A stretch of 64,000 nt of DNA, from positions 930,001 through 994,000 of the forward strand of contig CP025839.1 of the NCBI GenBank assembly GCA_002953655.1. The letters run 5' to 3'. Below, piece after piece: positions 1 to 8,409 of this stretch. The notes below the pieces were generated by a model. The model worked only from the letters and a program-made list of their open reading frames with translations, was not told the origin of the DNA and ran no database searches. The position numbers and the translations under genes are program-made. The DNA is from Latilactobacillus sakei (GTDB taxonomy: Bacteria > Bacillota > Bacilli > Lactobacillales > Lactobacillaceae). Numbering within the stretch: position 1 is the first letter of the stretch; each line of letters begins with the position of its first letter.

Positions 1-1478
1 TTCAAAAGTTTATTACAAAAGTCAGCACTTTTCCAGAAACAACTTATACGGCTGAAGATGAACAATATTTATTTAACGTTGTCCTCGATTTAGTTGGCGA
101 AGGTGATGAGACACCAGTTGTTGCTCAAGAGACAACCACTTTGATTGACTTGAAAGAAGCGTTGGTTCAATTGGCAGTTGACCATCAGCGGATTCAAGAT
201 TTAGCGGCTGAACGCGATATTTTGGGCGCTAAGTTGATGGATTTGGTGACACCATTGCCAAGTGCCGTTAACAAGCGTTTTTGGACGTTATACGAAAAGG
301 ACCCCGAAAAGGCGTTGGCTTATTTCTACGAATTAAGCCAAGCCAACGATTATATCAAGGTCGCCGCAATCGCGAAGAATATCGCTTATGATGTACCTAC
401 TAAATATGGCGATTTAGAAATTACGATTAACCTTTCAAAACCCGAAAAAGATCCTAAACAAATTGCGTTAGCTAAAACGATGAAACAAACGGGTTATCCT
501 AAATGCCAACTTTGTTTAGAAAATGAAGGGTATGCGGGTCGGTTGGATTTCCCAGCGCGGCGTAATCATCGCATTGTGCGCTTTGATTTAGGCCAACAAA
601 CATGGGGCTTCCAATATTCGCCCTATGCTTATTTCAATGAACATTCAATCTTCTTGGATGGCAAACACGAACCAATGGTGATTGATCAAACCACGTTTAA
701 AAACCTACTACAAATTGTTAAACAGTTCCCGGGCTACTTTGCCGGGAGTAACGCTGATTTACCAATCGTAGGGGGTTCAATTTTAACGCATGAACATTAT
801 CAAGGTGGCCGACATGATTTTCCAATGGCTAAAGCGCCAATCAGCACACCACTTCAATTTGCGGGTTATGATGATATTCAAGCCGGAATTGTTGAATGGC
901 CAATGTCGGTTATTCGTTTGACGGGTAGCGATGCTAAACGCATTGAAACACTTGCTGCTGACATTTTGACTAAGTGGCAACACTACAGTGATCCAGAAGT
1001 CCAAGTCTTAGCACAAGAAGCAGATGGGACACCGCACCACACGATTACACCGATTGCGAGAATGCGCGGGGATCAATATGAAATTGATTTGGTCTTACGT
1101 GATAATCAAACATCGCCAGAACATCCAGATGGTATTTATCATCCACACGCAGATGTCCAACATATTAAAAAAGAAAATATTGGTTTAATCGAAGTCATGG
1201 GCTTGGCGATTTTACCACCACGTTTGAAGTCTGAAATGGCAGAAGTTGAAAAATGCCTCTGTGATCAACCAAATGAAATGGCCGCTTATCATAAAACATG
1301 GGCCGACCAAATCAAGGCGGAACATTCAGCAATTACACCAGCCAATGTTACGGCATTGGTTCAAAATGAAGTCGGTAAAGTCTTCATGCGTGTTTTAGAA
1401 GATGCGGGTGTCTTCAAGCGTGATGCAAAAGGACAAGCAGCATTTATCAAATTTACAGAGTGTGTCAACAACGGCTAA
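1..1478 (+). CDS. galT: Galactose-1-phosphate uridylyltransferase, 5' end cut by window
   Basis: Transfers UMP from UDP-glucose to galactose-1-phosphate in the cytosolic Leloir pathway. The frame is open from base 3, giving 491 visible residues, about the full length of the class II GalT of lactobacilli, so only a few N-terminal residues are missing. A TTG at 141 lies inside the protein and is not the start. Supporting motifs are CQLCLENEGYAG, a SPYAYFNEHSIFL stretch, and HEHYQGGRH around the active-site histidines. The gene is followed 45 bp later by galM, so it is probably the tail of a gal operon. No terminator is seen between the two. Identification is firm from motifs and neighbour. Confidence 0.95.
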   Translation, partial: QKFITKVSTFPETTYTAEDEQYLFNVVLDLVGEGDETPVVAQETTTLIDLKEALVQLAVDHQRIQDLAAERDILGAKLMDLVTPLPSAVNKRFWTLYEKDPEKALAYFYELSQANDYIKVAAIAKNIAYDVPTKYGDLEITINLSKPEKDPKQIALAKTMKQTGYPKCQLCLENEGYAGRLDFPARRNHRIVRFDLGQQTWGFQYSPYAYFNEHSIFLDGKHEPMVIDQTTFKNLLQIVKQFPGYFAGSNADLPIVGGSILTHEHYQGGRHDFPMAKAPISTPLQFAGYDDIQAGIVEWPMSVIRLTGSDAKRIETLAADILTKWQHYSDPEVQVLAQEADGTPHHTITPIARMRGDQYEIDLVLRDNQTSPEHPDGIYHPHADVQHIKKENIGLIEVMGLAILPPRLKSEMAEVEKCLCDQPNEMAAYHKTWADQIKAEHSAITPANVTALVQNEVGKVFMRVLEDAGVFKRDAKGQAAFIKFTECVNNG

Positions 1479-1523
1479 AAAGTGTTGCTCACAACCGTTT
1501 AAAAATCAATTGGAGGTCAAGTC

Positions 1524-2564
1524 ATGAAATATTGGCGTCAGGAATTTGGGACGATTAATGGTCAGACTGTTTGGCAACATTGGTTAGAAAATAGTCAGGG
1601 CTATCAACTAGCAGTTATCGATTATGGGGCAACCATCACGAATTTAGTGATGCCCGATAAAGCAGGACAATTTAAAAATGTAGTGATCGGTTACGATAAT
1701 TTAGCGGATTATCTTAAACAAGAAGCTTACTTTGGTGCCACGGTTGGCCGAGTAGCTGGTCGAATTGGTAAAGGGGCCTTCACATTAGACGGCCACGATT
1801 ATCAATTGCCACTTAATAATGGCGAAAACACCAATCATGGTGGCCCTAATAGTTTTGAGTCTCAAGTTTGGCAAGCAAGTGTTGAAGAACAAGCCGACGC
1901 AATTAGTGTTACTTTTAAATTAACCAGTCCTGACGGTGCTAATGGCTTCCCAGGGAACTTGTCAGTTGCGACGACTTACACGTTGAATGAAAAGAATGAA
2001 TGGTTGGTTGATTACCAAGCAACATCCGATCAAACAACGCTTTTCAATCCTACTTGTCACGTTTACTTAAACCTAACCGGGGATTTCGATCAATTGGTCG
2101 ACGGTCATCAATTGCAAATTGACAGCGATCGTTTCGGCGAAATTCAACCAGATGGACTACCAACTGGTCAATTATTGCCAGTTGATCAAACTGTTTTTGA
2201 TTTACGGCAACCACGTGCAATCGCGGAGGCTTTTGCCAGCCAAGAAACACAAAATCGCTTGGTAAATGGCTACGATCATCCCTTCTTATTAAATAAAAAT
2301 GCGGATCGAAATGATGCGGTTTTAACTGAACCAATTAGTGGTCGCTCACTAACGATTAATACGGAAGGTAATGCGATTGTCATCTACACTGCCAACGGTT
2401 TCGGGAGCGAACCAAATCTGACGGATAAGGCGATTCAGCCGCACGAAGCGGTCGCGATTGAAGCCCAAATGATGCCAGATGCGATTCATCATGCGGACTT
2501 TGGGAATGTTATTTTAAAGGCCAACGAACAGTACCATCGGCAAACATGTTACAAGTTAAATTAA
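1524..2564 (+). CDS. galM: Aldose 1-epimerase (galactose mutarotase)
   Basis: Interconverts alpha and beta anomers of galactose, feeding galactokinase. At 346 residues it has normal family length. It shows the NHGG motif (His about 105), the TCHVYLNL segment carrying the catalytic His (about 179), and VAIEAQ with the catalytic Glu (about 313). The ATG follows a good ribosome site, TGGAGGT, at 1511-1517. It is the last gene of the visible galactose cluster. A separate cold-shock promoter starts 14 bp after its stop. No hairpin terminator is obvious between them. Confidence 0.95.
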   Translation: MKYWRQEFGTINGQTVWQHWLENSQGYQLAVIDYGATITNLVMPDKAGQFKNVVIGYDNLADYLKQEAYFGATVGRVAGRIGKGAFTLDGHDYQLPLNNGENTNHGGPNSFESQVWQASVEEQADAISVTFKLTSPDGANGFPGNLSVATTYTLNEKNEWLVDYQATSDQTTLFNPTCHVYLNLTGDFDQLVDGHQLQIDSDRFGEIQPDGLPTGQLLPVDQTVFDLRQPRAIAEAFASQETQNRLVNGYDHPFLLNKNADRNDAVLTEPISGRSLTINTEGNAIVIYTANGFGSEPNLTDKAIQPHEAVAIEAQMMPDAIHHADFGNVILKANEQYHRQTCYKLN

Positions 2565-2577
2565 TCAGAGTTTCTGA

Positions 2578-2606
2578 TTGCATGCGGTTACAAAATCACG
2601 TATAAT
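2578..2606 (+). promoter_or_regulatory. Sigma-A promoter of the cold-shock gene
   Basis: TTGCAT (2578-2583) and a perfect TATAAT (2601-2606) are 17 bp apart. This leaves a leader of about 55-60 bases before the csp start codon, longer than usual for this window, as is common for cold-shock mRNAs. Confidence 0.8.
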
Positions 2607-2670
2607 GAACTTGTTTAGAAGACCAATACGGTTGGCTAGATAATATAGTGTATTTTAAAGGAGTAACATC

Positions 2671-2871
2671 ATGGAAAAAGGAACAGTAAAATGGTTTAAC
2701 AATGAAAAAGGTTTTGGCTTTATCTCAGTTGAAGGCCAAGACGATATCTTCGTACATTTCAGTGCTATCCAAGACGAAGGCTTCAAATCATTAGAAGAAG
2801 GCCAAGCCGTAGAATTCGACATCGTTGAAGGTACACGTGGCGCACAAGCTGCTAACGTTAAAAAACTATAA
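2671..2871 (+). CDS. csp: Cold-shock protein (CspA family)
   Basis: A 66-residue single OB-fold protein that binds single-stranded RNA and DNA and acts as an RNA chaperone in the cytoplasm. The sequence has both RNA-binding motifs, KGFGFISV (RNP1) and DIFVHFSAI (RNP2), and the typical N-terminus [15 protein letters not shown]. The ribosome site AAAGGAG precedes the ATG. It is monocistronic, with its own promoter and a perfect terminator. Several csp paralogues usually exist in lactobacilli, so no letter is assigned. Confidence 0.96.
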   Translation: MEKGTVKWFNNEKGFGFISVEGQDDIFVHFSAIQDEGFKSLEEGQAVEFDIVEGTRGAQAANVKKL

Positions 2872-2901
2872 TCTTAAAAAAGATTAATGATACTAAAGAA
2901 G

Positions 2902-2932
2902 GCCCTAAATCGACTAGATTTAGGGCTTTTTT
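2902..2932 (+). terminator. Rho-independent terminator of csp
   Basis: Perfect 10-bp stem GCCCTAAATC / GATTTAGGGC (2902-2911 with 2917-2926), loop GACTA, then a run of T. Confidence 0.93.
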
Positions 2933-3320
2933 AGTATTTTCAAGCTATAAAAATGGGATAACAATTAAAATTAGATGATAAAAATCACCTGAAATACGAT
3001 TGCTAACATCTTCACAACTTAGCTGTGAAAGTGAATAATTGTCGGACTGCTATTCATTTCTTAGGTTAACTTGGCAATGATTAAGGACGGATGAATAATT
3101 AAATTATTTGTGAAATAACACCGCTAGTGCTAACGCGATAAAAAAGAGACGAAAAGTTAATGTCATGTATTTCTTTGTATTATTAGAATATTTATGATGG
3201 GCTTGTTTAAGGTCTGACAAAAGCGGTAAACTAATATGCGAAATATCGACAATTATTAACCACGTTAAAATAATGTTGTTATTTAATTAGTGGATATTTG
3301 ATTAGTGGGAGTGTAGCAGT
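2933..3320. other. Gene-poor AT-rich spacer before the surface protein
   Basis: Nearly 390 bp with no convincing intact gene. It holds a small inverted repeat, TTCACA (3011-3016) / TGTGAA (3024-3029), and a possible reverse-strand membrane-protein remnant described separately (3104-3287). No strong promoter was found for the following surface protein gene. Confidence 0.5.
3104..3287 (-). pseudogene. Possible remnant of a small membrane protein
   Basis: On the minus strand a reading frame of about 60 codons ends at TAA (3104-3106). It reads like a genuine membrane protein tail: a hydrophobic stretch ILTWLIIVDI, a polar linker KQAHHKYSNNTKKYM, then a hydrophobic end FRLFFIALALAVLF. There is no ATG, GTG or TTG near its upstream limit, so as it stands it has no start. 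It may be a decayed gene, or chance. Confidence 0.25.
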
Positions 3321-6230
3321 GTGAAGAAATTATGGATAACCTTATTGTTTGTTTTCGGGATAGTTATTTCATTAACAAGAACTAGTTCATTACGGGTCGA
3401 GGCCAAGCAAGAAGTAAATAAAGAATCAGTTTCGTTGAGTACAACTAGTAATATTGAGAAGAAGATTTCTAATAGAACAAGTGGTTTGGAGTCAGTTGAT
3501 AAAGTCAAAAAATCTAAATTAAAAACAAATGAATCGAGCATTCGTGATTCAGAGTTAACCCCCATTGATGATGGTATTGATAATTGGGAACCAGTGGCAC
3601 AAACAGAAGTGGGATCACTTTCAGTTGGGGTGAATCAAAGTTTGAAGTATACCTTTGCTAATTCAGATGGTTCTGTTTCCCAACGAATAGGGGGTAAAAT
3701 AGTTGATTATATGGCACCTAAGTATAATATTTATATAGACGACAATGGTAAAGTAATTGGTGCATTTATGAATCATCAAGGTGGTCAGCGTTCGTCATAC
3801 GACTACGCATTGATTATTAATAAAAAATTTTTAGCGCTCCCTACTTTAAAGGATACTTCGTTAGCATTTAATATGCCGGATTACAAATTCTATCGAGGAT
3901 ATGATCAAACGGGTCAAAAAGTATTGAAAGCAGTTGGAATGACAGCCATTTCGAACTGGGAGGTTCCCGAACAGCATTACCAAGTAGAATTTGTTCTCAG
4001 ACCGATGATCGGTCGTGCGGTTATACAACAAGAAATGTATATCACTAATTCCGATAGTCAGCCACATGACGCGGCTGTTTTCTTCGCTAAGTATTTGAAA
4101 TTAGATGATAATCAGTATGTTCACCACTATGCACAAGGGAATAATGCAGGGTTGTATATGCAAGAAGAAAAATATAAATTATTTATGAATATGAAAGTAC
4201 CGCATGGACCAACCTACTATTCATTACCTGTTTATTCATTTAATCAAGGCGAGGATGGCGATGCGCGCTCTACCTATGGCTACAATGGCTATTCTGGACT
4301 ATCAATCAACAGTGTGGGGCTTGAATCTAAGCATTTAGCAGAGGGTACTAAGTTGACGCCTAGTGGTGGTGATGGTGTTGGATTGGGTGCGTATAGTAAT
4401 AAATGGCAGTGGGAGAACTTTCAACCGGGAGTAGTTAAACATTATCGAACTGATATCGGGATGACACCTGCTAGTGTAGTTGTGCCAGATGCAACATTAG
4501 ACTATCAGAATAATACTAGCAAGAATGGTAAAAATTATGTTGGGAACCAATTAACCTTAACTTTAGCGGCTCATAATCTGGGCTTTAAGAGTACATGGAA
4601 AGATGTAACGATTACGCATACGGTACCGGTTGATCTTGATATCGACACTAGTGACGTTCAAATTGAACTAAACGATGGGACAAAAGTAAAACCAGCAGAA
4701 ACAAGTTATGATGAAAAGACACGTCTTCTAACAATTAAATTACCCAATGACTTAACAGATGGTCAATGGGGAAAGTTAATATATAATGCAACTATTAACC
4801 GCTCTGCCTCTGGTTCAATCATTAAGCCTAGTTTTGTGGCCCAAGGCGACAACCATGAAGCAACTGCAACAGAAGATATTCCTGTTGAGCTGTCATCAGT
4901 AACGTTAGATAAAACAGTTCGAACAACTACTAACCCCAACGCAGTTTATAAGAATGCTATTGAGACTTATGCTAAGGCCATTTTAGACTATAAGATTGAA
5001 CTTAGACTTGATAATAAAAGTGCGACACTGACGAGTGGGACCCTAAAAGATACCCTACCGAAGGGGTTAACCTTAGTCTCCAATTCAGCAAAAATTCAAT
5101 ATAGTTCAGATGATGCACCTGAACCAATACCAAATATAGGTGCGATTCAGTTAAAATCAATGCTGCCTGGACAGACAACCACGCTCACGTATCAAGCTCA
5201 GGTAAATGAAGGACTTCCCGAAGACACGGTTATCAAAAATAAAGTTGAATTTTCAGGAAAAACAGCAAATGGTGATTTGGATGCATTGACGTCAGAAGCA
5301 TCTGCTAAAATAGTTGCGCCTAAAGTTGGTAAAGTGATGTTTAAGTATATTGATCGACAAACCGGTGAACCAATTGGTGCGAAACAGGTAACTGCTTCGG
5401 GGACAATTGGTAAGCATGTCTCAGAATTAACGCCAGCCGATATAAGCGATGGACAAGACCCCAATAAGATTCGTCCGGCTTATATTGATGGCTATACACC
5501 AGTTGATTTAACTGATGCTGATGATTTAACAACAGCGACATTTAGCGCGGCTAAGGATATTGATCCAGAAATTCAAGCTGGCGAAATAACCTATACTATC
5601 CGCTATGAAAAACAACGACTGGCAATTACAGCATTACCAATAAAGATGGATTTTGGGATGTTAAGTGATACCCAAAATGAACGGACCTTTTATTTGCCAG
5701 CACCAACGGCGATACCGCGTTCAGGCTATCAGAAAAATCCGTATCATATTGAAATCTCAGATTATTGGGGGATTAGGAACTGGTCTTTAGACGTCAAGCA
5801 ACAACACCAATTTGAAGGCCAATATGTTTTACGTGATAAACAAGGGCAAATTACCTCTGAAACAGCTCAAAAAGTTATTTTAAATGGTGCCAGGTTACAG
5901 TTTAATAATGCTAAATTAACGACTATTCATGCTGATGGTCAGACTGGCGAAGAAAGTAAAATTGATGCACTAGATCATTTTAATTTGGATCCTAATGGTA
6001 CACCACGGCGTTTAATAGTACAAAATAAGCGTGGTCACTTCTTAGAAAATTCAAGTGATAATCAAAGTAATTTAACTTATGATCATCCAGGGTATTCTGT
6101 ATATCGTTATCAATTTGGTGATGAGCAGTCTGCCGATTATAGTATTGGCTTACATGTGCCGGCGACAACTAAACGTTATGCAACACATTATAATACTAAG
6201 TTACAATGGAATTTAACTGTAGCACCTTAA
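3321..6230 (+). CDS. Large secreted WxL-domain cell-surface protein with MucBP-like domain
   Basis: Predicted secreted wall protein of 969 residues. Residues 1-30 look like a signal peptide (MKKLWITLLFVFGIVISL core). Residues about 90-390 form an unrecognised domain. Residues about 390-660 resemble repeated beta-sandwich (DUF11-like) surface modules. About 668-762 resembles a MucBP-like domain (GKVMFKYIDRQTGEPIGAK). The C-terminal 200 residues carry the paired motifs RNWSLDV and LQWNLTVAP of a WxL domain, which binds peptidoglycan non-covalently; there is no LPXTG. The GTG start has only a weak ribosome site (GGGAG). No other WxL-cluster gene is nearby. The function is probably adhesion or wall binding, by inference. 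It stands alone between csp and the tyrS leader. Confidence 0.8.
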   Translation: MKKLWITLLFVFGIVISLTRTSSLRVEAKQEVNKESVSLSTTSNIEKKISNRTSGLESVDKVKKSKLKTNESSIRDSELTPIDDGIDNWEPVAQTEVGSLSVGVNQSLKYTFANSDGSVSQRIGGKIVDYMAPKYNIYIDDNGKVIGAFMNHQGGQRSSYDYALIINKKFLALPTLKDTSLAFNMPDYKFYRGYDQTGQKVLKAVGMTAISNWEVPEQHYQVEFVLRPMIGRAVIQQEMYITNSDSQPHDAAVFFAKYLKLDDNQYVHHYAQGNNAGLYMQEEKYKLFMNMKVPHGPTYYSLPVYSFNQGEDGDARSTYGYNGYSGLSINSVGLESKHLAEGTKLTPSGGDGVGLGAYSNKWQWENFQPGVVKHYRTDIGMTPASVVVPDATLDYQNNTSKNGKNYVGNQLTLTLAAHNLGFKSTWKDVTITHTVPVDLDIDTSDVQIELNDGTKVKPAETSYDEKTRLLTIKLPNDLTDGQWGKLIYNATINRSASGSIIKPSFVAQGDNHEATATEDIPVELSSVTLDKTVRTTTNPNAVYKNAIETYAKAILDYKIELRLDNKSATLTSGTLKDTLPKGLTLVSNSAKIQYSSDDAPEPIPNIGAIQLKSMLPGQTTTLTYQAQVNEGLPEDTVIKNKVEFSGKTANGDLDALTSEASAKIVAPKVGKVMFKYIDRQTGEPIGAKQVTASGTIGKHVSELTPADISDGQDPNKIRPAYIDGYTPVDLTDADDLTTATFSAAKDIDPEIQAGEITYTIRYEKQRLAITALPIKMDFGMLSDTQNERTFYLPAPTAIPRSGYQKNPYHIEISDYWGIRNWSLDVKQQHQFEGQYVLRDKQGQITSETAQKVILNGARLQFNNAKLTTIHADGQTGEESKIDALDHFNLDPNGTPRRLIVQNKRGHFLENSSDNQSNLTYDHPGYSVYRYQFGDEQSADYSIGLHVPATTKRYATHYNTKLQWNLTVAP

Positions 6231-6266
6231 TAATTAGATTGACATTAGCGTGAAAATCGATTAACG

Positions 6267-6272
6267 TATAAT
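6267..6272 (+). promoter_or_regulatory. Probable -10 element for the tyrS leader
   Basis: A TATAAT stands just upstream of the T-box leader. The only good -35 hexamer nearby, TTGACA at 6239-6244, is 22 bp away, which is longer than the usual spacer, so the exact promoter is uncertain. Confidence 0.45.
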
Positions 6273-6284
6273 CATAGTTAAATA

Positions 6285-6514
6285 TCAATGACCGCGTAAT
6301 GAGTAGAGACTAAGCCGCTATATCAGAGAGCTGGGGTTGCTGGAAACCAGTATATGCTTGGAATCGAATTACAATACGCTAAGTGGTCAGACGTGTGATT
6401 GACGTACCAATCAATGAGTGATGCTAGGTAACTAGCATAATTCGGGTGGTACCGCGAACTTAAATTTTAAGTCGTCCCTGTAATCTTCTCACGAGGATTA
6501 TGGGGACTTTTTTT
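6285..6514 (+). promoter_or_regulatory. T-box leader (tRNA-Tyr sensing) of tyrS
   Basis: The leader contains the T-box core GGGTGGTACCGCG (6444-6456), which pairs with the 3' end of uncharged tRNA. It is followed by a terminator (GTCCC... / ...GGGGAC with a T run at 6508-6514) that the antiterminator would displace. Upstream, a stem I-like region carries AGAGAG and GGTTGCTGGAAACC. Tyr codons TAC at 6370-6372 and 6375-6377 are candidate specifier codons. A T-box before tyrosyl-tRNA synthetase is the expected arrangement in Firmicutes. Confidence 0.93.
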
Positions 6515-6535
6515 ATTATATTAGGAGGGTTTCAA

Positions 6536-7795
6536 ATGCAAAAGAATATTATTGATGAATTAACATGGCGCGACGCGATTAACCAACAAACAGATGCTGA
6601 CGGGTTACGCGAATTAACTGAAAAGAAGAGTATCTCATTATACTGTGGGGTTGATCCTACTGGCGATAGTATGCATATCGGGCATTTAATTCCCTTCATG
6701 ATGATGAAACGTTTCCAATTGGCTGGTCATCACCCATATATCGTTATCGGTGGGGGAACAGGTTCAATCGGTGATCCAAGTGGTCGTAAATCAGAACGTC
6801 AACTCCAAACAATGGAAATGGTTCAACATAACGTTGAAGCTTTATCGGGCCAAATGAAACGGTTATTCGGCACGGATGCTAACGTTTCAATGGTTAACAA
6901 CTACGACTGGTTATCAAAAATTTCATTGTTAGATTTCTTACGTGATTACGGTAAGTTATTTAACATCAACACAATGTTGGCTAAAGACGTGGTTGCTAGT
7001 CGTTTAGATGTTGGGATTTCATTTACTGAATTCACCTACCAAATCTTACAATCAGTCGATTTCATGCACCTTTACAAAGCACACGATGTGCAACTACAAA
7101 TCGGGGGTGCTGATCAATGGGGTAATATCACTTCAGGGATCGATATGATTCATAAAATTGAAGGTAGCGAAACAGAAGTCTACGGCTTAACAATTCCATT
7201 GATGCTCAAGGCTGATGGAACGAAGTTTGGTAAGACAGCTGGCGGTGCCATCTGGTTAGATCCTGAAAAGACAACCCCATACGAATTCTACCAATTCTGG
7301 TTAAACCAAGATGACCGGGATGTCGTTAAATACTTGAAATACTTCACTTTCTTAGATGAAGCTGAAATTAACGAACTCGCTAAAACAGTTGAAACAGCCC
7401 CTGAAAAACGGGTTGCCCAACGTCGCTTAGCTGAAGAAGTAACGCGTTTTGTGCATGGCCAAGCTGAATTAGAAGGGGCCCAAAAGATTACGGAAGTGCT
7501 TTTCTCAGGCGATATCAAAGCCTTAGATGTCAAAGAAGCAGAACAAGCCTTCCAAAAAGCACCAACAGTTGAAATCACAGCTGAAAAGAAAAATATCGTT
7601 GATTTCTTAGTGGACGCTGGGATTGAATCATCAAAACGACAAGCACGTGAAGATGTGCAAAACGGCGCCATCACAATTAACGGTGACCGTCTCCGCGAAA
7701 CAACCCTTGAAATTGACCCAAGCGAAAACTTCGAAGGTAAATTTGTCATTGTCCGTCGCGGCAAGAAAAAATACTTCTTGGCAAGAGTAAAATAG
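6536..7795 (+). CDS. tyrS: Tyrosyl-tRNA synthetase
   Basis: Charges tRNA-Tyr with tyrosine in the cytoplasm. The start is the ATG at 6536, preceded by TAGGAGGG; an upstream in-frame start at 6500 falls inside the T-box terminator and is rejected. The 419-residue product has the class I signature HIGH (about residue 47), KFGKT (about 230, the KMSKS equivalent), and an S4-like RNA-binding domain in the last 70 residues. The preceding T-box controls it. No terminator lies directly after it: the mRNA probably runs through four tandem hairpin repeats to the terminator at 8292. Confidence 0.97.
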   Translation: MQKNIIDELTWRDAINQQTDADGLRELTEKKSISLYCGVDPTGDSMHIGHLIPFMMMKRFQLAGHHPYIVIGGGTGSIGDPSGRKSERQLQTMEMVQHNVEALSGQMKRLFGTDANVSMVNNYDWLSKISLLDFLRDYGKLFNINTMLAKDVVASRLDVGISFTEFTYQILQSVDFMHLYKAHDVQLQIGGADQWGNITSGIDMIHKIEGSETEVYGLTIPLMLKADGTKFGKTAGGAIWLDPEKTTPYEFYQFWLNQDDRDVVKYLKYFTFLDEAEINELAKTVETAPEKRVAQRRLAEEVTRFVHGQAELEGAQKITEVLFSGDIKALDVKEAEQAFQKAPTVEITAEKKNIVDFLVDAGIESSKRQAREDVQNGAITINGDRLRETTLEIDPSENFEGKFVIVRRGKKKYFLARVK

Positions 7796-7796
7796 A

Positions 7797-7910
7797 AGTG
7801 CGTTTGAAACGGTTTGACTCTGAGCATTAACATAATTTGGCGAATTAGCGATGAAATCGCTGATTTGACAAATGTCGTTAAGCACAGGAGTCAGTTTCAA
7901 AAAGCACGTT
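7797..7910 (+). repeat. Intergenic hairpin element, copy A (array unit 1)
   Basis: Starts 2 bases after the tyrS stop. Outer stem GTGCGTTTGAAAC / GTTTCAAAAAGCAC with inner GACTC / GAGTC, then conserved GAGCATTAA / GTTAAGCACAG, then central stem AGCGAT / ATCGCT. It is followed by the A-rich linker that precedes unit 2. Confidence 0.85.
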
Positions 7911-7920
7911 AAATAAAGTG

Positions 7921-8037
7921 AGTGCTGACTCGAGTTGGTTAGGCTTCGAGGATTAACGGTAAAATGGGTATTATGGCGGTTCTTGCCATAATACCCATTT
8001 TGCAGTTAACCGGAAAAGGCTACTCGAGAAGCACGTT
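7921..8037 (+). repeat. Intergenic hairpin element, copy B (array unit 2)
   Basis: Same ends (GTGC ... GCACGTT), with an outer stem containing CTCGAGT / ACTCGAG and a second helix using GTTAAC. The centre is replaced by a perfect 17-bp stem, 7961-7977 with 7985-8001. This copy is the most divergent in sequence but keeps the architecture and length. Confidence 0.8.
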
Positions 8038-8047
8038 AAATAAAATG

Positions 8048-8162
8048 AGTGCGTTCAAGCTTGGTCAACTTTTGAGCATTAGCACAGGGAAGCGAATTAG
8101 CGACACAGTCGATGATTTGATTCACAGCGCTAAGCGCAGAAAGTTAGCTTGGAAAGCACGTT
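8048..8162 (+). repeat. Intergenic hairpin element, copy C (array unit 3)
   Basis: Closest to copy E at 14450. It shares GAGCATTAGCACAGGG, GCGAATTAGCGAC, GATTTGATTCACAG and GCTAAGCGCAGAAAGTTAG. The ends are GTGC and GCACGTT, and an A-rich linker separates it from unit 4. Confidence 0.85.
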
Positions 8163-8172
8163 AAAATAAAGA

Positions 8173-8291
8173 AGTGCATTTGGTTGCGGTTAGCAACTGA
8201 GCATTAATAAAAAATCGGCAGTAATCTAGGTTTTAGGATTACTGCCGATTTTAGTAGATTAAGCGGAGGTTGTTGCAACCAAAAGCACGTT
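8173..8291 (+). repeat. Intergenic hairpin element, copy D (array unit 4)
   Basis: GTGCATTTGGTTGC pairs with GCAACCAAAAGCAC. The conserved box GAGCATTAA faces GATTAAGCGGAG. The centre is a perfect 16-bp stem, 8211-8226 with 8237-8252. A factor-independent terminator begins directly after it. Confidence 0.83.
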
Positions 8292-8339
8292 AAAAATCAC
8301 CCCTAACCCTCTTTACGAGCGTTCAGGGGTGATTTTTTT
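8292..8339 (+). terminator. Terminator after the tandem repeat array
   Basis: AAAAATCACCCCT (8292-8304) pairs with AGGGGTGATTTTT (8325-8337), followed by T residues. It probably ends the tyrS transcript, so the four repeats would be in its 3' untranslated region. Confidence 0.85.
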
Positions 8340-8409
8340 ATATTTAATTTTCTGAAAGAAGGGTATACTTATTATTAAATAAATTGAAAAGAAAGAAAGT
8401 GACTTACAG

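Noticed and set aside
6500-6535. Upstream in-frame start for tyrS
   Set aside because: It lies inside the T-box terminator stem; the ATG at 6536 has a strong ribosome site and gives the family N-terminus.
7288-7833. 181-codon minus-strand frame opposite tyrS
   Set aside because: It is antisense to the conserved C-terminal half of tyrS and is explained by the codon bias of that gene.
7964-8164. Apparent 66-codon gene across the repeat array
   Set aside because: It runs across repeat units 2 and 3, uses half of the perfect stem as its N-terminus, and has no ribosome site. It is a by-product of the hairpin repeats.
7797-8291. CRISPR-like array
   Set aside because: The repeats are long imperfect hairpins of about 114 bp with A-rich linkers of about 10 bp, not short identical repeats with unique spacers, and no cas gene is present.
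7797-8291. Integron cassette (attC) array
   Set aside because: The spacing between units holds no genes, there is no integrase in the window, and other copies are solitary in operons.
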